NCBI GenBank assembly: GCA_025141835.1
Contig: CP081102.1
Location: 992,001-1,056,000 of the forward strand
DNA: 64,000 nt
Direction: 5' to 3'
From: Rhodobacteraceae bacterium M385
GTDB taxonomy: Bacteria > Pseudomonadota > Alphaproteobacteria > Rhodobacterales > Rhodobacteraceae
Positions within the stretch are counted from its first letter, which is position 1. Every line of letters begins with the position of its first letter. Positions 58,904 to 64,000 of this stretch are shown piece after piece. A model generated the notes under the pieces. That model did no database searches. It saw nothing but the letters and a program-made list of their open reading frames with translations, and was not told the origin of the DNA. The translations under genes were made by a program, and so were the position numbers.

Positions 58904-60034
58904 ATGACGCAAGCTTTTGAAACTCCCGGTCCGGTCGAGAAGGATTGGTCCGATGCGATTTCTTCGGTGGAAGAGATCCTTGACGACGCACGTAACGGAC
59001 GGATGTTCATTCTGGTGGATCATGAGGACCGCGAGAATGAGGGGGATCTTGTGATCCCGGCGCAGATGGCAACGCCGGAAGCGATCAACTTCATGGCGAC
59101 CCATGGGCGCGGGTTGATCTGTCTGTCGTTGCCCGGAGAGCGGATTGACGCCTTGGGCCTGAGCCTGATGAGCACCAACAATTCCTCGCGCCACGAGACA
59201 GCGTTTACGATTTCCATCGAGGCACGCGAAGGCGTGAGCACGGGGATCAGCGCCCATGATCGGGCGCGGACGGTGGCGGTGGCCATTGATGCCGGCAAGG
59301 GCGCACAGGATATCGCGACGCCGGGCCATGTGTTCCCGCTGCGCGCCAAGGATGGCGGAGTATTGGTCCGCGCCGGTCACACGGAGGCGGCGGTTGATAT
59401 CTCTCGCCTCGCAGGGTTGAATCCCTCGGGCGTGATCTGTGAAGTGATGAACGATGATGGCTCCATGGCGCGTCTGCCGGACCTGATTGCCTTTGCCCAA
59501 CGTCACGGCCTGAAGATTGGCACGATTAGCGATTTGATCGCCTATCGCCGCCGTCACGACAACCTTGTGCGGGTGAAGCAGGAAGAGGCTATCACCTCGG
59601 AGTTCGGCGGCGACTGGACGATGCGGATTTATACCGACCAGACCCAGGGTGCTGAACATATCGTGCTGATCAAGGGCGATATCAGCGGCGATGATCCCGT
59701 GCTGGTGCGGATGCACGCGATGGACCCGCTACTGGATGTGGTGGGCATTGGCCCCAAGGGACGCGCGGCCGAGTTTAGCGATGCGATGCGCCTGATTGCA
59801 GAGGAAGGCCGGGGCGTTCTGGTGCTGCTGCGGGATTTGACCATGAAGCTGGTGGCTGACGATGAGGTCAGCCCGCAGACCTTGCGCCAATACGGGCTTG
59901 GCGCGCAGATCCTGTCGTCGCTGGAATTGAGCGACTTGATCCTTCTGACAAATTCCCCGCAACCCAAGGTTGTGGGTTTGGACGCATACGGCTTGTCGAT
60001 CGTCGGCACGCGCAAGATTTCGGAGCTTGGTTAA
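58904..60034 (+). CDS. ribB: RibBX: DHBP synthase with degenerate GTP cyclohydrolase II domain
   Basis: 376 residues. The N-terminal part (about 1-210) is 3,4-dihydroxy-2-butanone 4-phosphate synthase: LVDHEDRENEGDLVIPAQ, HGRGLICL and a GHTEAAVDISRLAG block. The C-terminal part is GTP cyclohydrolase II-like (HIVLIKGDISGDDPVLVRMH; LIAEEGRGVLVLLRD) but lacks the three zinc Cys (CxxG...RCDC), so it cannot be an active RibA. Such RibBX variants are known in Proteobacteria. ATG 58904 follows AAAGGGGA; the in-frame start at 58874 has none. No FMN riboswitch precedes it. Its TAA overlaps the ribH ATG. Confidence 0.94.
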   Translation: MTQAFETPGPVEKDWSDAISSVEEILDDARNGRMFILVDHEDRENEGDLVIPAQMATPEAINFMATHGRGLICLSLPGERIDALGLSLMSTNNSSRHETAFTISIEAREGVSTGISAHDRARTVAVAIDAGKGAQDIATPGHVFPLRAKDGGVLVRAGHTEAAVDISRLAGLNPSGVICEVMNDDGSMARLPDLIAFAQRHGLKIGTISDLIAYRRRHDNLVRVKQEEAITSEFGGDWTMRIYTDQTQGAEHIVLIKGDISGDDPVLVRMHAMDPLLDVVGIGPKGRAAEFSDAMRLIAEEGRGVLVLLRDLTMKLVADDEVSPQTLRQYGLGAQILSSLELSDLILLTNSPQPKVVGLDAYGLSIVGTRKISELG

Positions 60035-60582
60035 TGGCTGGTCATTCCGACAACGATCTGGGGCTTCCCTCCTTCGACAAGTCCGTCAAAGTGGCGATTG
60101 TGATTGCGCCCTACTACACCGCGATCTCCAACGCGCAGCTGGAAGCCGCAAGGGGTGTGCTGGACCGCGCGGGCGTGGCCCATGAAACGATTGAGGTGCC
60201 CGGATCGCTGGAAGTGCCAACGGCCATTGGAATCGCTCATAGAATGAGCAATTTCGACGGTTTCGTGGCCTTGGGCTGTGTGATCCGGGGGGCGACCTCG
60301 CACTACGACGTTGTGGTGAACGAAAGCTCTCGTGCGTTAACAATGTTGGGATTGCAGGGTCTTTGCATCGGCAATGGGATCATTACCGTCGAAAACCGCG
60401 ACCAAGCCGAAGAACGCGCCGATGGAGCGCGTTTAAACACGGCGGGCGGCGCGGCTGAGGCGGCATTGCACTTGATCGCGTTGACGCGGAAGTACGGCGC
60501 GCCTAAGGGGAACCTCGGCTTCAAGCCCGGAGGGCTTTCGGGCGACACCATCGAGATCGCAGACGGATCAAGCACAGCATGA
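60034..60582 (+). CDS. ribH: 6,7-dimethyl-8-ribityllumazine synthase
   Basis: A 182-residue lumazine synthase joining the RibB and RibD products. Conserved blocks: VPGSLEVPTAIGIAH, LGCVIRGATSHYDVVVNESS with the catalytic His, and NGIITVENRDQAEERA. Slightly long for the family because of an N-terminal tail. Overlaps ribBX by one base and nusB by 4 bp (ATGA). Confidence 0.96.
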   Translation: MAGHSDNDLGLPSFDKSVKVAIVIAPYYTAISNAQLEAARGVLDRAGVAHETIEVPGSLEVPTAIGIAHRMSNFDGFVALGCVIRGATSHYDVVVNESSRALTMLGLQGLCIGNGIITVENRDQAEERADGARLNTAGGAAEAALHLIALTRKYGAPKGNLGFKPGGLSGDTIEIADGSSTA

Positions 60583-61064
60583 GCGACAAGAAATCCAAAG
60601 GCCCCTCTCGGGACGAAAAGCGCCAGATGCGCTCGGCGGCACGGCTATATGCGGTGCAGGCCTTGTTCCAGATGGAGCATTCCAATCAGACCTACGACCA
60701 AGTGCGGGTGGAGTTCGAGGACTACCGTTTTGGTGAGGTTTATGAAGGGGATGAGATGGCTGAAGGCGATCCCAACCTGTTCCGCAAAACCCTTGAGGAT
60801 GCCGTCAGCAAACAGGGCACGATTGACCAGATGACCGACCGCGCGCTGGTGGCAAAATGGCCGATTGATCGGATTGACCCGACTTTGCGGGCCGTGTTCC
60901 GCGCAGCGGGGGCAGAATTGGTTGCGGGCAATGCGCCGCCCAAGGTGGTGATTACCGAATTCGTTGACGTGGCCCGCGCGTTCTTTCCCGAAGGGAAGGA
61001 AGCGAAGTTTGTGAACGCTGTGTTGGACCACATGGCACGCGAAGCGAAGCCCGAAGCGTTTTAA
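60579..61064 (+). CDS. nusB: Transcription antitermination factor NusB
   Basis: 161 residues; binds boxA RNA with S10 in rRNA antitermination. N terminus is basic (RDEKRQMRSAARLYAVQALF), and the end shows NAPPKVVITEFVDVARAFFP and AKFVNAVLDHMAREAKP. ribH-nusB is a common pairing. Ends the riboflavin operon. Confidence 0.95.
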   Translation: MSDKKSKGPSRDEKRQMRSAARLYAVQALFQMEHSNQTYDQVRVEFEDYRFGEVYEGDEMAEGDPNLFRKTLEDAVSKQGTIDQMTDRALVAKWPIDRIDPTLRAVFRAAGAELVAGNAPPKVVITEFVDVARAFFPEGKEAKFVNAVLDHMAREAKPEAF

Positions 61065-61125
61065 ACAACCGTTAGTGAGTTGCGGCTAATCCTGTCGGGG
61101 GAACCCTCGAATCGGAGTGTCGTAC

Positions 61126-63237
61126 ATGAATTTGCGGACGCGCATGGCGTTGATGATTGCGCCGCTTCTGATCGCATTGGGGTATTTCGGCTGGTTGGAG
61201 CTGTCAGTTCTGCGCGCAGATTTCCGCAATGCGCGGACGACCCATATCGTGACGCTGGAATTCTCGGGGCTGAGCGACCTTGTCCATGAATTGCAGCGCG
61301 AACGGGGGCTTTCGGCGGGCTTTACGACGACCAATGGCCGGGTTTTTACCGATGAACTGAACGCCCAAAGGCTGCACACCGATGCGGCCTTGATGCAAAC
61401 GCAGGCAACGCTGGAGGCTTTGGCGGCGCGTTTCCCTGAAGACATCACCCCGTTGCAATCCGATTTGGCACAATTGGGGGCGCAACGCGCGGCGATTACC
61501 CAAGTTTCGTTAAGCGTGCCCGAGATTATCGCGTTCTATACGGGCCCGATCCTTCTCATGCAGAGCATTCAAACAGAGTTGGCGGGGCTGATAACTGAAT
61601 ATGAGGTCATGGGTGATCTTCAGGCGGCGCTACATCTGACGATTGCGAAGGAAGCGGCGGGGTTGGAGCGGGCCATCGGGGCAGCGGGTCTTGGGCGGGC
61701 GCAGTTTCCGCCTGAGTTGTATACGGAGTTCCTGATGCTGCGCGGGGGCATGGAAACACTGCTGCGAAGTGCGGGACAGGCGAGCCATTCACCGGAACTG
61801 ACAGAGCGGATCACGGCGCATCCTAGCGGAGAAGAGGTGGCGCTGTTTCGCGGCTCGATTGATCGGGCGATGACGGGCAACGGTGTTTCAGGGCGGCGCC
61901 CGTTGGATTGGTTTGGGGCCGCGACAGAATGGATTGACCACCTGCGCGCGGTTGAGCAAGATTTGATGAGCGATGTCAGTGCTACGGCCCTTGGTGTGCT
62001 GACCTCGGCGCAACGGGTGTATTGGTTGCAGCTAACCCTTGCTCTGTGTGTGGCAGCCGGGGCGACCGCGATGGCAGTCACCACATTTGAAAGCCTTATC
62101 AGGCGGGTGAAGCGGATCACGGGGGCGGTGAAGCAGTTTACGACTGGCGCGTTTGACGTCGTGATCCCTGATACGGATCACGGGGATGCGGTGGGGGAAA
62201 TGGCCGCCGCCGTGCATGAGTTTAAGGAGCATACCCTGGCCCTGCGCCGCGACGCGGCCGAATTGAAAGCCGCGGATGAGGCGCAGATATTGGGGAAGGC
62301 GCAGAAGGTCGTTGAACTGGTCACCGAAGGGCTGGCCGATTTGGCCCGTGCGGATTTGACCCGCTATTTCGACGTCCCCCTCGATCCGGAATACGATTCG
62401 ATCCGGTCGGATTTCAACGCCGCCACCACACGCCTATGCGACGTCATGAATGATATCTCGCAAGCCACGGGCGATCTGGGCACGCGGGCGCAAATCATGG
62501 CCCAATCTGCCGCAGACCTTGAAGCGCGTACAAGCCAACAGGTCGCCACTCTGAATGCCACAAGCGACCGGGTCATCGTGTTGTCGGAGGAAGTGAAAAA
62601 CTACGCAGGCGACGTGCAACAGGCGGCAAATCTGGCCAGCACGGCCAAGGCGAATGTTGACCGCTCTGGCGCGGTCGTGGTTGCCGTGACCGACGCGATG
62701 GACCGCATCGCCGCATCCTCGCGAGAGATCGACAGGGTGCTCATGCTGATCGATGAGATATCACACCAAACCAACCTGCTGGCGCTGAACGCAGGGGTCG
62801 AGGCTGCCCGCGCAGGCGAAGCGGGCAGGGGGTTCTCTATCGTGGCGTCCGAAGTGCGCGATCTGGCCCGACGGTCCGGCAGCGCTGCACAGGAGATCAA
62901 GTCGATGATCGACGACAGCACGGCCAATGTTTCGGAAGGGGTCACGCTGGTACGCGAGGCGGGTATGGTTCTGACAGAAGTATCGGACAAGATTACCAAC
63001 GTGGACAAGGTCTTGAGCCGTCTTGCAGAAGGATCAACCCGCCAATCGCAATGGTTGCATGATCTGGTAGGAGAGATTGCCGATGTAAATGATCTTGCCG
63101 CCCATAACTCCACCATGGCGGACACCTCTAGCCGCACCGCGCGGGAAACCTCGGCCCTGTCCCAAAGGGTCAATGATTTGTTGAGCGACTTCAAGCTGCC
63201 CGACGCCCATGGGACCAAAGGCCGATCAGCCGCCTGA
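61126..63237 (+). CDS. Methyl-accepting chemotaxis protein with NIT sensor domain
   Basis: 703 residues. TM1 at about 8-26 (LMIAPLLIALGYFGWLELS). A periplasmic NIT domain (LVHELQRERGLSAGF; ELYTEFLMLRGGME) fits nitrate/nitrite-type sensing. TM2 at about 298-320 (LQLTLALCVAAGATAMAV), then HAMP (KRITGAVKQFTTGAFDVVIP) and an MCP hairpin with EISHQTNLLALNAGVEAARA. No C-terminal CheR-binding pentapeptide. ATG 61126 with GGAG 8 nt upstream is preferred over GTG 61117. No che genes nearby; 12-bp overlap with the next convergent gene. Confidence 0.9.
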   Translation: MNLRTRMALMIAPLLIALGYFGWLELSVLRADFRNARTTHIVTLEFSGLSDLVHELQRERGLSAGFTTTNGRVFTDELNAQRLHTDAALMQTQATLEALAARFPEDITPLQSDLAQLGAQRAAITQVSLSVPEIIAFYTGPILLMQSIQTELAGLITEYEVMGDLQAALHLTIAKEAAGLERAIGAAGLGRAQFPPELYTEFLMLRGGMETLLRSAGQASHSPELTERITAHPSGEEVALFRGSIDRAMTGNGVSGRRPLDWFGAATEWIDHLRAVEQDLMSDVSATALGVLTSAQRVYWLQLTLALCVAAGATAMAVTTFESLIRRVKRITGAVKQFTTGAFDVVIPDTDHGDAVGEMAAAVHEFKEHTLALRRDAAELKAADEAQILGKAQKVVELVTEGLADLARADLTRYFDVPLDPEYDSIRSDFNAATTRLCDVMNDISQATGDLGTRAQIMAQSAADLEARTSQQVATLNATSDRVIVLSEEVKNYAGDVQQAANLASTAKANVDRSGAVVVAVTDAMDRIAASSREIDRVLMLIDEISHQTNLLALNAGVEAARAGEAGRGFSIVASEVRDLARRSGSAAQEIKSMIDDSTANVSEGVTLVREAGMVLTEVSDKITNVDKVLSRLAEGSTRQSQWLHDLVGEIADVNDLAAHNSTMADTSSRTARETSALSQRVNDLLSDFKLPDAHGTKGRSAA

Positions 63238-64000
63238 GGGGGCAGGCGCGTCTTCGGGCACGGTGACGCCGTATCGCTCCAGCTCATCCGGCAGAAGCAG
63301 GTAAATCGCCTCTGGCGGGGTCGTCAGCGCGTGCTGCATCAGGCGCACGTCGATCCCCATGTCGTCGAGGTGGGCCATCACCTCTCCTTGGCCGAATTGA
63401 ATGTCCTCGATGGCAAGGAACGCAGGCAGGGCGGTGTTCTCGCCAAAGTAATGCTGGTGCACGCCAACCATCGCGTCGTCGGGCACGCTGCGGGTCGTGC
63501 CGCCAACAAGCACGTAGGGGCAGGCGGAAAGGCAGATGTCTCCGGGCTCCATCATGGTGGCCAAAGCGGCTTCGCGGATCGTGCGTCCGATGGCCAAGGC
63601 GTCCGCGACGGAGCCACCGGGGGAATGCAGGCGGATGGTGTCAAAGGTTGCGTCGGCGTCCAACCATTCCGTGAACCGAGCGGCATCGCCGGGGGCGATC
63701 TGCCCGGTCAAAAGTGCCACGTCTTGCTCGACCGAGAAGCGCAGCCGCGTCGGCATATCGCCGGGGTCTGGAATAGGGGTCTGCCGATCCGGATTGCCCT
63801 GATCCCTTTGCGGCAAATCGCCGGGCCGAAAACGGCGCACTTGGTCGCCGGGGGCAATCGGGGCATCCATCGCGGGGGCGTTAGGCCCGGACAAGAGTTG
63901 CGGCAAAGCGCCTAGCAAATCGGACCCGGCCAAGACCACAGCCATGCCGATTTGAAACGCCAGAATGGCGGTCATCGCGCGTTTGACGGTGAAGCCGCCG
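63226..64000 (-). CDS. ClpP-like periplasmic protein (COG3904 type), possibly cut by the window end
   Basis: At least 249 residues. An N-terminal hydrophobic segment (AFQIGMAVVLAGSDLLGALP) is followed by a Pro-rich linker. A ClpP/crotonase-like core shows TIRLHSPGGSVADALAIGRT and GDICLSACPYVLVGGTTRSV, with Ser and His candidates. ATG 63975 is a possible start, but the frame stays open to the window edge and reads GGFTVKRAM, a plausible cytosolic leader, so the true start may lie outside. Predicted exported or membrane-anchored; the function of this family is unknown. Confidence 0.75.
   Translation of the reverse strand, partial: GGFTVKRAMTAILAFQIGMAVVLAGSDLLGALPQLLSGPNAPAMDAPIAPGDQVRRFRPGDLPQRDQGNPDRQTPIPDPGDMPTRLRFSVEQDVALLTGQIAPGDAARFTEWLDADATFDTIRLHSPGGSVADALAIGRTIREAALATMMEPGDICLSACPYVLVGGTTRSVPDDAMVGVHQHYFGENTALPAFLAIEDIQFGQGEVMAHLDDMGIDVRLMQHALTTPPEAIYLLLPDELERYGVTVPEDAPAPSGG

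Noticed and set aside
1..64000. CRISPR arrays, insertion sequences, prophage or integrase genes
   Set aside because: No regularly spaced repeats, transposase or recombinase motifs found on either strand; only short palindromes and one two-copy tandem repeat.

Overview
The window looks like a chromosomal segment of an alphaproteobacterium of the order Rhodobacterales (roseobacter group). Support for this comes from high G+C with strong G/C third-position codon bias, a RibBX-type riboflavin enzyme, a FAD-oxidoreductase/SelD fusion, a heterotetrameric sarcosine oxidase operon, and RpoD and DnaG encoded side by side. Most of the window is core metabolism and information processing. I see no transposase, integrase, CRISPR array, rRNA or tRNA gene.

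Layout. 1-7.7 kb: two convergent PLP aminotransferases, ygfZ, an alkyltransferase (ogt-like), a YghU-type glutathione transferase and ileS. 7.8-13 kb: a small membrane protein, a FAD monooxygenase, a DMT exporter and a ycjX-ycjF-like pair. 13-19.4 kb, all on +: truA, a FAD-SelD fusion, an orphan CoxL-like (form II) molybdenum hydroxylase and a DUF2235 hydrolase. 19.5-24.3 kb: hrpB, meaB, and a three-gene HlyU/DCC/DUF4166 operon. 24.7-29.4 kb: dnaG, rpoD and, 8 bp behind rpoD, a putative antitoxin plus a Doc-family toxin. 29.5-40 kb: a lone Flp-like pilin, soxBDAG, three TadE/TadG-like genes, and glutamate dehydrogenase. 40-46 kb: small membrane proteins, pirin, an alpha/beta hydrolase, an A+T-richer accessory patch with a STAS-like/GHKL-ATPase gene beside 117-bp tandem repeats, then lepA. 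46-50.7 kb: hypothetical genes, a copper chaperone pair, rpmB and a DUF2161 nuclease-fold gene. 50.9-61 kb: nrdR-ribD and ribE-hyp-hyp-ribBX-ribH-nusB, interrupted by kpsC-wza-kpsS capsule genes on the other strand. 61-64 kb: a NIT-domain chemoreceptor and a ClpP-like periplasmic protein cut by the window end.

How the genes work together. The riboflavin genes cover RibD, RibE, RibB and RibH. The GTP cyclohydrolase II half of RibBX has lost its zinc cysteines, so a separate ribA is expected elsewhere. soxBDAG makes a complete sarcosine oxidase that feeds one-carbon units to tetrahydrofolate. kpsC/kpsS plus an OPX lipoprotein build and export a Kdo-linked group-2-type capsule. The TadE/TadG-like genes and the Flp-like gene look like outlying parts of a type IVb pilus system whose motor is not in the window.

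The parts most worth a second look are: the accessory patch at 42.8-44.35 kb, which contains a 46-codon reading frame overlapping the start of the GHKL gene; the Doc toxin pair attached to rpoD; a hairpin in the lepA leader that would pair with its own ribosome binding site; a pair of DnaA-box-like sequences between ribD and kpsC; and the SelD-fusion/CoxL/DUF2235 block. All calls come from reading the sequence and from family knowledge; no database search was run.
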